A DNA stretch of 64,000 nt, taken from assembly GCA_014379405.1 (NCBI GenBank), contig JACMLU010000018.1, positions 186,001 to 250,000 of the forward strand, read 5' to 3'. Both the position numbers and the translations under genes were made by a program. Of this stretch, positions 1 to 9,800 are shown piece by piece (the first letter of the stretch is position 1; the number at the start of each line of letters is the position of its first letter). The notes under the pieces are model-generated. The model was not told the origin of the DNA, searched no databases, and worked only from the letters and a program-made list of their open reading frames with translations. Source of the DNA: Flavobacterium sp. Lineage in GTDB: Bacteria; Bacteroidota; Bacteroidia; Flavobacteriales; Flavobacteriaceae.

Positions 1-1284
1 CAAACCAACTATACGGCAGATCCAGCACCAATGGTCTATAACGGCAAAGTTTATCTTTATACAAGCCATGATGAAGATGATTCTACTTGGTTTACCATGA
101 ATGATTGGCGATTATACACCACGGAGGATATGGTCAATTGGACCGATCATGGAGCTGCATTGTCCTATAAAGAGTTTAGTTGGGCAAAAATGAACGCTTG
201 GGCACCTCAGTGTATCGAGCGAAAAGGGAAGTTTTATATGTATGTTCCCAATACAACTAGAGAAGGAAAAGGAGCTATAGGAGTTGCTGTTGCCGATAGC
301 CCTCATGGACCATTCATCGACCCACTGGGAAAACCTTTAGTATCTAATAGTAATGCTGATATAGATCCTACCGTTTTTATTGATGATGATGGTCAGGCTT
401 ATTTATTTTGGGGCAACCCTGTTTGCTATTATGTAAAGTTGAATGAAGATATGATTTCTTATGAAGGTGAAATTAAACAAATTCCTAATACAATAGAGGC
501 ATTTGGCAAACGAGAAGGAAAAGTGAATGAGCAAAGACCTACGACTTATGAAGAAGGTCCGTGGATGTACAAACGCAATAATCTCTATTATTTATTTTTT
601 GCTGCAGGGCCGATATCAGAACATATCGGTTATTCAACCAGTAAAAACATAACAGGACCTTGGAAATATCAAGGTGTGGTAATGCCTACACAAGGAGGAT
701 CTTTTACCAATCATCCTGGAATTATTGATTTTAAGGGGAAAAGTTATTTCTTCTATCACAATGCTGCATTGCCTGGAGGTACTGGTTTTACCCGTTCCGT
801 ATGTGTAGAAGAACTTAAATTTAACAAAGATGGTTCCATTGTGCAGATGAATATGACCGAAGGAATCAAACAGAGTTTAAATCCATTAAATCCCTATGCC
901 AAAACAGAAGCAGAAACCATTGCTTGGTCTGAAGGGGTAAAATCAATGAAAAACAATGTTGTTGGTAATTTTATTACGGCAAAATATAATGACGCTTTTA
1001 CCAAAGTAAAAGCAATAGATTTCCGTAAAGAAGGGGCTTCGAAATTTACGACACGAATTGGCACAACACACAACGGGAATGTATCAATGGAGATAAGATT
1101 GGACAGTAAAGACGGAGAATTACTGGGAACCGTAAATGTACCAATGACTGGAGGTAATGACAGATGGGCATTGCAAACTATTGATGTTAAAAAAGTTTCA
1201 GGAATTCACGATATCTATTTTATTTTTAAAGGAAAAGCCAAGACCGATATACTGTATTTTGATTATTGGAAATTCTCAAAATAA
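1..1284 (+). CDS. GH43 glycosidase with C-terminal CBM6-like domain (5' end outside window)
   Basis: The frame is open from base 1, so the start codon and signal peptide lie upstream of the window. The visible part opens at the first blade of a GH43 five-bladed propeller ([18 protein letters not shown]), whose Asp is the family's general base. The pKa-modulating Asp is seen in [13 protein letters not shown] and the general acid Glu in [11 protein letters not shown]. After about residue 300 comes a beta-rich module with the order of a CBM6 ([10 protein letters not shown] near its start, YFDYWKFSK at the end). GH43 enzymes with this layout are arabinofuranosidases or xylosidases on arabinan/arabinoxylan; the exact substrate cannot be read. 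It is first in a + strand series of glycosidases. The paralogues at 13359 and 25227 share the propeller, the former also the CBM. Confidence 0.9.
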   Translation, partial: QTNYTADPAPMVYNGKVYLYTSHDEDDSTWFTMNDWRLYTTEDMVNWTDHGAALSYKEFSWAKMNAWAPQCIERKGKFYMYVPNTTREGKGAIGVAVADSPHGPFIDPLGKPLVSNSNADIDPTVFIDDDGQAYLFWGNPVCYYVKLNEDMISYEGEIKQIPNTIEAFGKREGKVNEQRPTTYEEGPWMYKRNNLYYLFFAAGPISEHIGYSTSKNITGPWKYQGVVMPTQGGSFTNHPGIIDFKGKSYFFYHNAALPGGTGFTRSVCVEELKFNKDGSIVQMNMTEGIKQSLNPLNPYAKTEAETIAWSEGVKSMKNNVVGNFITAKYNDAFTKVKAIDFRKEGASKFTTRIGTTHNGNVSMEIRLDSKDGELLGTVNVPMTGGNDRWALQTIDVKKVSGIHDIYFIFKGKAKTDILYFDYWKFSK

Positions 1285-1300
1285 TTTTTCACAAAAAAAA

Positions 1301-1312
1301 GCAATCGGTTGT
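1301..1312 (+). promoter_or_regulatory. Candidate operator GCAATCGGTTGT between two GH43 genes
   Basis: The 12-mer is a near-palindrome centred on CG and matches sites at 6506 and 32179. At those two places it overlaps a TTG -33 element and is followed 18-19 nt later by a -7 core. Here a well-spaced TAnnTTTG core is not evident; the nearest TAATTTAG at 1324-1331 is too close. It may be an operator without a good promoter or a degraded copy. A hairpin-forming repeat, GGTCAA at 1355-1360 and TTGACC at 1367-1372, follows before the next gene. Confidence 0.4.
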
Positions 1313-1411
1313 CTAAAAAACCTTAATTTAGAATTTTTAAGATTCAACAACAAAGGTCAATGTATCTTGACCAAAAAAATAGTCAAATAGAATTTAAAAA
1401 ATACTTAACCA

Positions 1412-3178
1412 ATGAATAATAAACAATTAAAATTTAAAGCAATGAAAAAAACACGAGTACTACTATTTTTAAGTATCGTTTTGTTCTCCTTCACTGGAGC
1501 AAACAGCCAAAATAAACAAAAGAATAATCCTCCATTATTTTCTAATTTCAGTTATCAAGGAAATGACAAGGTATATACGGACAATCCATTAAAATCAGAT
1601 GAGTTTTACACTCCTCTTTTGCAAGGATGTTATCCTGATCCAGCCATTACCAGAAAAGGAGATGATTATTATATGGTTTGCTCTTCATTTGCCATGTTTC
1701 CAGGTGTACCCGTTTTTCACTCTAAAGATTTGGTAAACTGGACCGATTTGGGAGGTGTATTAAATGATGTTACCCAATTTAATCCACATAATACTAGTAT
1801 TAGTCAAGGAGTTTATGCACCGGGCATTACCTACAATCCTCACAATGATACATTTTATATGATTGTAACTGCATTTTCGGGCGGACTTGGAAATATTATT
1901 GTAAAAACAAAAGACCCCATGAAAGGTTGGGGAAATCCAATTAAACTTGACTTTGGAGGTATCGATCCATGTATTTTCTTTGATGATAACGGAAAAGGAT
2001 ATATTGTACACAATGATGCCCCAGATAAAGGAAAAGAACTTTATAATGGTCACCGTGTCATCAAAGTATGGGAATATGATGTCGAAAAAGATAAAATAAT
2101 TCCTGGAACAGATAAGATTATAGTAGATGGTGGAGTTGATCTTGCCAAAAAACCAATTTGGATTGAAGCACCGCATCTTTACAAAAAAGACGGTAAATAT
2201 TTTTTAATGTGTGCCGAAGGTGGTACTGGAGGTAATCATAGCGAAGTTATCTTTAAAAGTGATAGCCCAAAAGGACCTTTTATTCCTGCACCAAGCAATC
2301 CAATTTTGACTCAACGTTATTTTCCAAGAGACAGAACCAATAAGGTTGATTGGGCTGGTCACGCCGATTTAGTTAAAGGACCTGGTGATAAATACTACGG
2401 AGTTTTCTTGGCAGTTAGACCAAATGAAAAAAACAGAGTGAATACAGGTCGCGAAACTTTTATTCTTCCTGTGGATTGGTCTGGAGAATTTCCAGTATTT
2501 GAAAATGGATTGATTCCATTGGAGCCAAAATTGAAGATGCCAAAAGGGGTTACACAAAATAAAACAGGTAAAGAAGGATTCTTCCCTAATGGTAATTTTA
2601 CTTTCAATGATAATTTTACCTCAAGTAAATTGGATTACCGTTGGATTGGTTTAAGAGGACCTCGTGAAAAATTTATTGCAACTTCAAAGAAAGGATTGCA
2701 AATAAATCCTTTTGACACTAACATAAAAGAACTAAAACCGACTTCTACCCTATTTTATCGTCAACAACACAATACTTTTTCTTTCACCACTACAATTGAA
2801 TTCAAGCCAAAATCAAACAAAGAATTGGCCGGTGTTGTAGCCCTACAAAACGAAGGTTCAAATTATGTTTTTGGAATTACGATGAAAGACAAGGACTATT
2901 ATGTGGTACTGCAAAAAAATCAAAAAACAAGAAGAGATGCAGCAATAAACTCGACAATTGTTGCAAGTGCTAAAATAGATGTTAAGAAACCAGTGCAATT
3001 GCAAATGAAAGTGAAAGGAGACGAGTATGTATTTAGTTATTCTCTAAACGGAGTTGATTTTGTTCCTGTTGGAGGAACTGTTTCTGGAGATATTTTATCA
3101 ACTGATGTTGCAGGAGGATTTACTGGCTGTTTGTTGGGCTTGTATGCGACTTCAGCAAATGATGCACAACCTGAATAA
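1412..3178 (+). CDS. GH43 glycosidase with C-terminal beta-sandwich (beta-xylosidase/arabinofuranosidase type)
   Basis: 588 residues. A second start at 1442 gives a cleaner signal peptide (MKKTRVLLFLSIVLFSF, cleavage near GANSQ), so the first ten residues may not be real. The GH43 propeller covers about residues 65-390: base Asp in GCYPDPAITRKGDDYY, Asp in GGIDPCIFFDDNG, acid Glu in IEAPHLYKKDGKYF. Residues about 400-588 form a concanavalin-like domain typical of xylosidase-like GH43 proteins. Expected to be periplasmic and to remove xylose or arabinose from oligosaccharides. The protein stops at GLYATSANDAQPE, where relatives usually run on to an aromatic FDWF-type strand, so the last strand may be missing. 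The GH31 gene starts 21 bp later, implying co-transcription. Confidence 0.88.
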   Translation: MNNKQLKFKAMKKTRVLLFLSIVLFSFTGANSQNKQKNNPPLFSNFSYQGNDKVYTDNPLKSDEFYTPLLQGCYPDPAITRKGDDYYMVCSSFAMFPGVPVFHSKDLVNWTDLGGVLNDVTQFNPHNTSISQGVYAPGITYNPHNDTFYMIVTAFSGGLGNIIVKTKDPMKGWGNPIKLDFGGIDPCIFFDDNGKGYIVHNDAPDKGKELYNGHRVIKVWEYDVEKDKIIPGTDKIIVDGGVDLAKKPIWIEAPHLYKKDGKYFLMCAEGGTGGNHSEVIFKSDSPKGPFIPAPSNPILTQRYFPRDRTNKVDWAGHADLVKGPGDKYYGVFLAVRPNEKNRVNTGRETFILPVDWSGEFPVFENGLIPLEPKLKMPKGVTQNKTGKEGFFPNGNFTFNDNFTSSKLDYRWIGLRGPREKFIATSKKGLQINPFDTNIKELKPTSTLFYRQQHNTFSFTTTIEFKPKSNKELAGVVALQNEGSNYVFGITMKDKDYYVVLQKNQKTRRDAAINSTIVASAKIDVKKPVQLQMKVKGDEYVFSYSLNGVDFVPVGGTVSGDILSTDVAGGFTGCLLGLYATSANDAQPE

Positions 3179-3199
3179 TATACCTTTAAACAAACACAA

Positions 3200-5593
3200 A
3201 TGAAAAACATTTATTGGATAGGTATTTTTTCTTTATTTTTTATAGACTGTGCAAGTCAAAAAAAGTTAGCTACAGCTACAGGAATTAAGACCGAAATTAA
3301 TGCGACTAGCATAGAAATTCAATTTTTATCACCGTCAATTGTCAGGATTTTAAAATATCCTAAAGATGTGGTATTAGATAAAAAAAGTTTGTCAGTGATT
3401 AAAACACCAGAAAAATTAAATCTAAATAATACCGATGATGCTAATTTTTATACCGTAAGTAGTCGTAAATTGAGAGTAAAGCTCGATCGAAAAACAGCTA
3501 CAGTTAGTTTTTTAGATTTAAATGAGAAATCATTTTTCACTGAAATAAAACAAGCTTTTGAATTTTTGCCTACCAATGATGCAGGTGAGAGTAGTTTTAA
3601 AGTGAGTCAATCATTTCAATTAGAACCAGACGAAGCAATTTATGGACTTGGGATTCTTCAAAACAGAAAAATGTCGCAACGAAATCAAAAGATTCGAATG
3701 GTTCAAAATAATACAGAAGATTTTGTGCCTTTTTTCCAATCGATAAAAGGCTATGGTCTTTATTGGGATAATTATTCGCCAACCACTTTTGAAGATGATG
3801 CTAAGGGAACTACTTTTCGTTCTGATGTAGGCAATTGTATCGATTACTATTTTATGCTAGGTGGAAATGCCGATGGCGTTATTGCGCAAATGAGAGAACT
3901 TACAGGGCAAGCACCTATGTTTCCTTTGTGGACATTTGGCTTTTGGCAAAGTAAGGAGCGTTACAAAAGCCAAGAAGAAGTAGTAGATGTGGTTAAAAAA
4001 TATCGTGAATTACAAGTGCCTTTAGACGGGATAATTCAAGATTGGCAGTATTGGGGAGATAATTACCATTGGAATGCTATGGAGTTTTTAAATCCAGAAT
4101 TTCCTAATCCTCAAAAATTTGTAGATGATGTTCATAAGCTAAATGCCCATTTGCTAATATCAATTTGGTCTTCATTTGGCCCTGAAACAATACCTTATAA
4201 AGAATTGAAATCCAAAGGAATGTTAATGGATTTTGCCACTTGGCCTTTGTCAGGAAAAGATGTTTGGCCGCCAGATATGAACTTTCCATCCGGAGTTGTA
4301 GTATATGATGCCTATAATCCTGATGCAAGAGATATTTATTGGAAACATCTTAAAAAAGGCTTATTTTCTCTTGGAATTGACGGCTGGTGGATGGATTCTA
4401 CTGAACCCGATCATCTAAATTTTAAAGAAAAGGATTTTGATAATAAAACGTTCTTGGGGTCTTTTAGAAAAGTGCGTAATGCGTATCCGTTAATGACGGT
4501 TGGTGGTGTTTATGATCATCAACGAAGTACCGCTTCTGACAAGCGTGTGTTTATACTGACTCGTTCTGCTTTTGCAGGTCAACAAAGTAAGGGTGCCAAT
4601 ACTTGGTCTGGAGATATTTATGCGTCTTGGGGTGCTCTTAAAGATCAAATTCCGGCAGGACTTAACTTTTCTATGACTGGTATTCCGTACTGGAATAGCG
4701 ATATAGGAGGTTTCTTTTTGTCTAAATTCCCTAAGAAATTGCAAGATCCAAACTATACCGAACTTTATACTCGTTGGTTACAGTTCGGAACATTTTGCCC
4801 AATGATGCGTTCTCACGGAGCCGATGCGCCTCGTGAAATTTATCAATTTGGCAAAAAAGGTGATGTGGTTTATGATGCCATCGAGAAATTTATCAACCTA
4901 CGTTATAGTTTATTGCCATATATCTATTCGGCTTCTCACGAGGTTACCGCAAATCAATCGAGTATGATGAGAGCAATGGTGATGGACTTTTCTTTGGATA
5001 AAAAAACACACAACGTCAACAATCAGTTTATGTTTGGTAAATCGATAATGGTAATTCCAGTTACTGATGCGATGTACACTAAAGATGAAGTTTCTAATGG
5101 TACACCTACAAAAGTGCGAGATCTTACTACCATAAAATCGACCGAAGTGTATTTGCCAGCCAACACAACTTGGTATGATTTCTGGACCAATAAAAAAATC
5201 GAAGGTGGGCAAACCATTAGCAAAGAAACTCCAATGGATATTATACCACTTTACGTAAAAGCGGGTGCCATTCTTCCAATGGGTCCTAAAGTGCAATATG
5301 CCGAAGAAAAAAATTGGGACAATTTAGAAATTCGAGTATATACCGGAAAAGATGGAACTTTTGAGTTGTATGAAGATGAAAACGATAACTATAATTATGA
5401 AAAAGGAGCTTCTTCTTTAATCAAATTCAAGTGGGATGAGGCTAGTAAAAAACTAACTATAGCCCAAAGAGAAGGAACATTTGACGGAATGTTGAAAAGC
5501 CGAAACTTCAAAATTGTTTTTATTAGTTCGGAAAATAATCCAATAGTAAAAACAATCAGTTACAAGGGAGAAGCCGTGAAATTAGGATCATAA
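3200..5593 (+). CDS. GH31 alpha-glycosidase (alpha-xylosidase-like), probable lipoprotein
   Basis: 797 residues. The N-terminus has a hydrophobic stretch followed by FFIDC-ASQ, a plausible though atypical lipobox, so it is likely a membrane-anchored periplasmic enzyme. Family GH31: N-terminal beta-sandwich, a (beta/alpha)8 barrel from about residue 230, and a C-terminal sandwich with the DUF5110-like tail. The catalytic nucleophile is Asp399 in GWWMDSTEPD and the acid/base is Asp472 in NTWSGDIYASW. GH31 retains configuration and removes alpha-xylose, alpha-glucose or alpha-galactose. Position among GH43 and GH98 genes favours alpha-xylosidase on xylan or xyloglucan fragments, but that is inference. 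It lies 21 bp behind a GH43 gene and directly before a truncated GH43. Confidence 0.9.
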   Translation: MKNIYWIGIFSLFFIDCASQKKLATATGIKTEINATSIEIQFLSPSIVRILKYPKDVVLDKKSLSVIKTPEKLNLNNTDDANFYTVSSRKLRVKLDRKTATVSFLDLNEKSFFTEIKQAFEFLPTNDAGESSFKVSQSFQLEPDEAIYGLGILQNRKMSQRNQKIRMVQNNTEDFVPFFQSIKGYGLYWDNYSPTTFEDDAKGTTFRSDVGNCIDYYFMLGGNADGVIAQMRELTGQAPMFPLWTFGFWQSKERYKSQEEVVDVVKKYRELQVPLDGIIQDWQYWGDNYHWNAMEFLNPEFPNPQKFVDDVHKLNAHLLISIWSSFGPETIPYKELKSKGMLMDFATWPLSGKDVWPPDMNFPSGVVVYDAYNPDARDIYWKHLKKGLFSLGIDGWWMDSTEPDHLNFKEKDFDNKTFLGSFRKVRNAYPLMTVGGVYDHQRSTASDKRVFILTRSAFAGQQSKGANTWSGDIYASWGALKDQIPAGLNFSMTGIPYWNSDIGGFFLSKFPKKLQDPNYTELYTRWLQFGTFCPMMRSHGADAPREIYQFGKKGDVVYDAIEKFINLRYSLLPYIYSASHEVTANQSSMMRAMVMDFSLDKKTHNVNNQFMFGKSIMVIPVTDAMYTKDEVSNGTPTKVRDLTTIKSTEVYLPANTTWYDFWTNKKIEGGQTISKETPMDIIPLYVKAGAILPMGPKVQYAEEKNWDNLEIRVYTGKDGTFELYEDENDNYNYEKGASSLIKFKWDEASKKLTIAQREGTFDGMLKSRNFKIVFISSENNPIVKTISYKGEAVKLGS

Positions 5594-5614
5594 AAAAGGT
5601 AAAAACTCTTCTAG

Positions 5615-6268
5615 TATTATTTTTATGTAACCTTAGACTGCAAGGAAGGTCACTTTATAACTGTGGCTGTTGGGGATAGTCCAACTGGGCCTTTTAAAGA
5701 AGCATTGCCGGGCAAACCACTAGTAACCGATGCTATGACGACTGACTCTTCTAGGGCAAATTCAGATATTGATCCAACGGTACTTATCGATGATGATGGA
5801 ACACCTTGGTTAGCTTGGGGAAATGGCGATTGCTATAGGGTCAAATTAAAGAAGAATATGGTTGAAACGGATGGGCCAATTACCAAAGTTCCTTTCAGAA
5901 ATTACTCTGAAGGGCCTTGGCTTTTCAAACGAGGAAATTTGTATTATAACATTTATGCTGTGAATGCACCCGGAGTTCAAGCGGAACAAATGGGTTATTC
6001 TAAGGCAGAAAAAATTACAGGGCCTTGGACGTATAGAGGGCTTCTTACTGGATCAGCAAAACATGGGTTTACAATACATACAGCGGTAATAGAGTTTAAA
6101 AAACAATGGTATTTCTTCTATCATGACGGATCGAATACTTTAAATTGTGAACCTGGTGGAGATACGAGACATATGGTTTGTGTTGAATATCTCTATTTTA
6201 ATCCAGACGGAACTATTAAATCTATAAAACTTACTCCTGAGGGAATTAGCATACCTCCAAAATTTTAA
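5615..6268 (+). pseudogene. 5'-truncated GH43 gene remnant
   Basis: The open frame begins after a TAG at 5612-5614, and homology starts abruptly at YYFYVTLDCKEGHFITVAVG. This corresponds to the middle of blade 2 in intact paralogues (compare FYWYVTVSHGTIHGKSIGIAV in the gene at 25227). The signal peptide, first blade and catalytic base Asp are missing, about 110-120 residues. The remainder is well preserved: SDIDPTVLIDDDG with the second Asp, YSEGPWLFKRG with the acid Glu, and the normal end at the propeller closure. The only start in frame is a GTG at 5663, which would yield a protein lacking the catalytic base. The break lies only about 20 bp past the GH31 stop, consistent with a deletion that joined the two genes. 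Confidence 0.85.
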
Positions 6269-6285
6269 ACATTTAAAAATCAATT

Positions 6286-6328
6286 ACCTGTATAAATAGT
6301 AATTATTTATACAGGTCATACTTTTTTT
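6286..6328 (+). terminator. Rho-independent terminator after the GH31/GH43 series
   Basis: A perfect 13-bp inverted repeat (6286-6298 with 6304-6316, loop GTAAT) is followed by CTTTTTTT at 6321-6328. The stem is AT-rich but long. It ends the first transcription unit. Confidence 0.8.
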
Positions 6329-6477
6329 AGAAATGTTTTGAATGATACATATATAAATTTTCAAACATATTAATTTTCCAAAAGACACACGTTTATAGCA
6401 TAAATAAAAGGGTTTATGGTTTTTTTGGGCTTTCTAATTTTTAGATTTTTCAACCAAAGCCAAGTCAAATTTATTAC

Positions 6478-6496
6478 AAGTGTAAATTTTACACTA
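6478..6496. promoter_or_regulatory. Candidate AraR operator upstream of the GH98 gene
   Basis: AAGTGT-AAATTTT-ACACTA fits the 19-bp dyad AARTGT-N7-ACAYTT except for the last base, and contains a perfect 8+1+8 palindrome (6479-6495). The same dyad is found at araR, the GH51 gene, araB and the symporter gene. It sits just upstream of the promoter at 6506-6544, which suggests that AraR and arabinose also control the GH98-GH127-GH43 unit. Confidence 0.6.
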
Positions 6497-6505
6497 TATT
6501 TTTAC

Positions 6506-6544
6506 ACAATCGGTTGTTTTACTTAAAAAAACTCCTATATTTAC
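6506..6544 (+). promoter_or_regulatory. Promoter with overlapping ACAATCGGTTGT operator for the GH98 unit
   Basis: ACAATCGGTTGT at 6506-6517 is a 10-of-12 palindrome and contains the -33 TTG (6514-6516). After a 19-nt spacer comes TATATTTA (6536-6543), one base from the Bacteroidota -7 consensus TAnnTTTG. A nearly identical arrangement occurs at 32179-32215. A repressor bound to the dyad would mask the -33 element. The leader from here to the GH98 start is about 350 nt and contains a 21-codon frame (6719-6784) with a hydrophobic, signal-like peptide; nothing else is recognisable in the 6329-6898 gap. Confidence 0.6.
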
Positions 6545-6898
6545 TTTTTCAAAAATCTGTTACAGGAAGAATTGATACTATCATAAGTATTAACTCTAAC
6601 AATAACCTGATATGAATTTGCTTTGTCAGTCTGCTAATTCTAGGCTAATTGATTCTAAAAAAAGCCAAAAACTTATTTTGTAAATGAAGTCTATTTGCAA
6701 TACAAATTCAAGTTAATAATGAAAAAACCTTTTGAAATTTTAAAATTAGTATTTGCATTTACGGCTATACCTTTTATTAGGTAATGCAAAAACCTATTAT
6801 ACACAACTGGAAATTTCAAAAATAATTTACATAAAAACCCTAAGAACAATTGATTTTTTCAGGAATACAAACCAATTTGACTAACCAATTAACCAATA

Positions 6899-9800
6899 AT
6901 GATTATGAATAATTTTACACTAAAACATTTTTTCAAGTTAGTTCTAAACTTACTTTTATTTATTTTTGTTTTGCAGGCAAATGCCCAAAATGCAGCGTTA
7001 AGAAGACCAATATCTCCAAATAGTCCAATGTGGTTGGTCCATATTGACACTTGGAATTACGCAGATCCTCAAAAAATAATTGATCTTATTCCTCTCGATA
7101 TTCGTCCTTATGTAGTTATGAATATTTCGCTGTCAATTAGCCATGATGTAGCAACAAGCCAGTTTAAGGTTGCTGAATATGGTTATGAAATAGCTAAATC
7201 ATGGATAAGAATTTGTGCAGAAAACCAAATGTGGGTGATGATTCAACCCTCTAGTGGCGGATATTCTCAATTTTCAGACTCTGATCTTTCTGTTTATGAA
7301 GAATTTTATACCCAATATCCTAATTTTATAGGGTTTAATTATGCAGAACAATTTTGGGGTTTCGGTGATGCCAATGATCCACTTTCTCCATCTTGGAAAA
7401 CTAGAATGTCCCATTTTGCGAATTTATTAAAACTAAGCAATCAATACGGTGGTTATTTGTCGGTAAGTTGGTGTGGGAATCAATGGAGTCCGTCGATTAA
7501 TCCAATAGCTATGTTGAAACTTAATCCAAGTTTTGCTACTGCCTGTAAAAATTATACAGAAAACTTTATCCTATCCGAAAAATACACCCAACAAGCGTAT
7601 CAATCAGATATGGAAAGTTTATGCTTAGGATCTTATCTATCTGGTTTTAGTGGTAACTATGGCATTCGTTACGACGATACCGGATGGACCGATACATCTG
7701 GAGTACATAATAACTTTACAATGGCTACTGGTGGAGCACCACACCTTGAACATGCCATGTTAACTGGCCAGACCGTAATTGATGGGCCTGAATTAATTTG
7801 GACGCAATGTTTTCGTGAAACAAACAGAATAGCTTCATCAAATGGTTACACGAGTAGAAACTGGGAAACCTTTCCTCAATTTGAAAATGTCAGCGTAGAT
7901 CTTTTTCGTAAAATATTAGATGGCTCGGTTCGTATTCCTACAAGACGTGAAGTTATAGATCGTACAAAAGTAGTTGTAATTAATAATGTTAACTCTGGTA
8001 CTGCTGACGAAATATACAGTTCACCAACTACCTTGTTTAATGGATTGTACACTATGGATGGAGATGGAAATCTCCTGAACAATAAAACTTTTTTCAAAAA
8101 ATCTGGTCGTTATCCTACCATACCTACTGTTTTTCAACTGGATGACACAGATGCTAAGTCATTTCAAGTTCAAGTAAATAAATCAGATTACAATACGCGT
8201 TGGTCTACAATTTCAGCAAAAACAACTGAATTAAACACCCTTTTCCCTCAAGAATATACTGGAGATCTTTATGCAGGACGCCATGAGAACGGCTGGGTAG
8301 TTTATAATCCTTTTAAAACAGGACAAACTGCAAGTGCCAATATACCATTCAAATACAATACCTGTAGTTCAATGGATTTAACATTCTCTCAATATACTTC
8401 CGGAGTTGTTAAAGAAACTGCAAATCAATTGAAGTTTTATCTAAATAATTATGACAATGTTTTAGACACCACCCTTAAAACAGATATAATAAAGATTAAT
8501 GGCAGTAATTCTGAGCCAAGTTTTTCATACCAAGACAGAGCCAATCACCAAACTAGTAATATCACTACAAGTTGGTCTGGTGGTGTATATACTTTAACCG
8601 TCAAACATAATGGAGCTTTAGATATTACAGTAGATTGTTCTGGTTCGGGAACGGGACGTTTAACAAATTATACTAATGCCTCTCTTATTGAGCCAAAAAT
8701 ACCAGCAGTTTACACAGGCCCACACCAGTATGAAGCTGAACATTTTGATTATAAAAGCATAAGCAAAGTAGTTACTGGCGGGCAAAACGATCCTGTAAGA
8801 AACTATACAGGTCAAGGATACATAACTTTTGGAACAAATGCTACAGCAAGTATTAGAGATGAAATTCATGCTTTAAGAAAAGGCACCTATCAGCTTAAAA
8901 TAAAATATTCAGCTCCAGATGTTTCAATTACAAGTGTAGATTTGTATGTTAATGGAACAAAGGTTGCAACACCCGTTTTTGCTAAAACAGCAGATGCAAG
9001 CACTTGGAATGTGTACACGCAAAATATAAACTTAAATACTGGGAATAATGAAATAAGATTAGACGCCAATTCATTTGGATCTGGGAATATTGTTTTTGAT
9101 AATATTGTTTTTACTCAAAATTCTCAAAACGATGTCTACCACTTTACCGATGATGTTGCTAAAACTGTAGCTAGTACGCCAGCAGCAGAATTAGTTACTG
9201 TACAAAGCGGAAGCGCTGGAGTAGTATCATTTACAGATGCTAATAACGTAACAAGTAATGCATTTAAAACCTATTCTGTTGGGACTACAAACGGAACAGC
9301 GGTAGCAGATTTGGATCTCTTTTCAAAAACGGCAACAAATTATTCAATTACCTGGAAAGAGTACAGTGGGACTATAGGAGGTAAAAAAGGAGTTTTATTA
9401 AGAGGTACAGGAGCAAATGGTTCATGTACTTATGCAGAAGGTATGAAACAAGGATATTTATTTATAGTATTGAATAATGCCGATGGTACTACTACATTAA
9501 AACCTTTTGTGGCTGGAACAACTGGAATCACCGAGAAAACTAACTACACAAGTACTTTTACTGTAGCACCAAACAAACCTCTTTGGTTTAGAGCCACGGC
9601 TATTGAAAACAAATTAATATTTGAATGTTCATTAGATGGTATCAACTGGGAAGGTGGCAGTCAAACGACATTTCAAGACAATAGCTACACCTCTGGATCT
9701 ACAGAATTAGTATGGGGATTAAACTCAAATAATTATAATTGGGTAATGGATGACATTACATATTCATCAGCTAGTACATCTATATCTAAATTTAACTTAA

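Noticed and set aside
1157..1390. A 77-codon frame over the end of the first GH43
   Set aside because: It shares most of its length with the CBM region in another frame and shows no protein features.
5663..6268. An intact 201-residue GH43 gene from a GTG start
   Set aside because: Homology continues upstream of the GTG to a stop at 5612, and the first blade with the catalytic base is missing; it is better read as a truncated gene.
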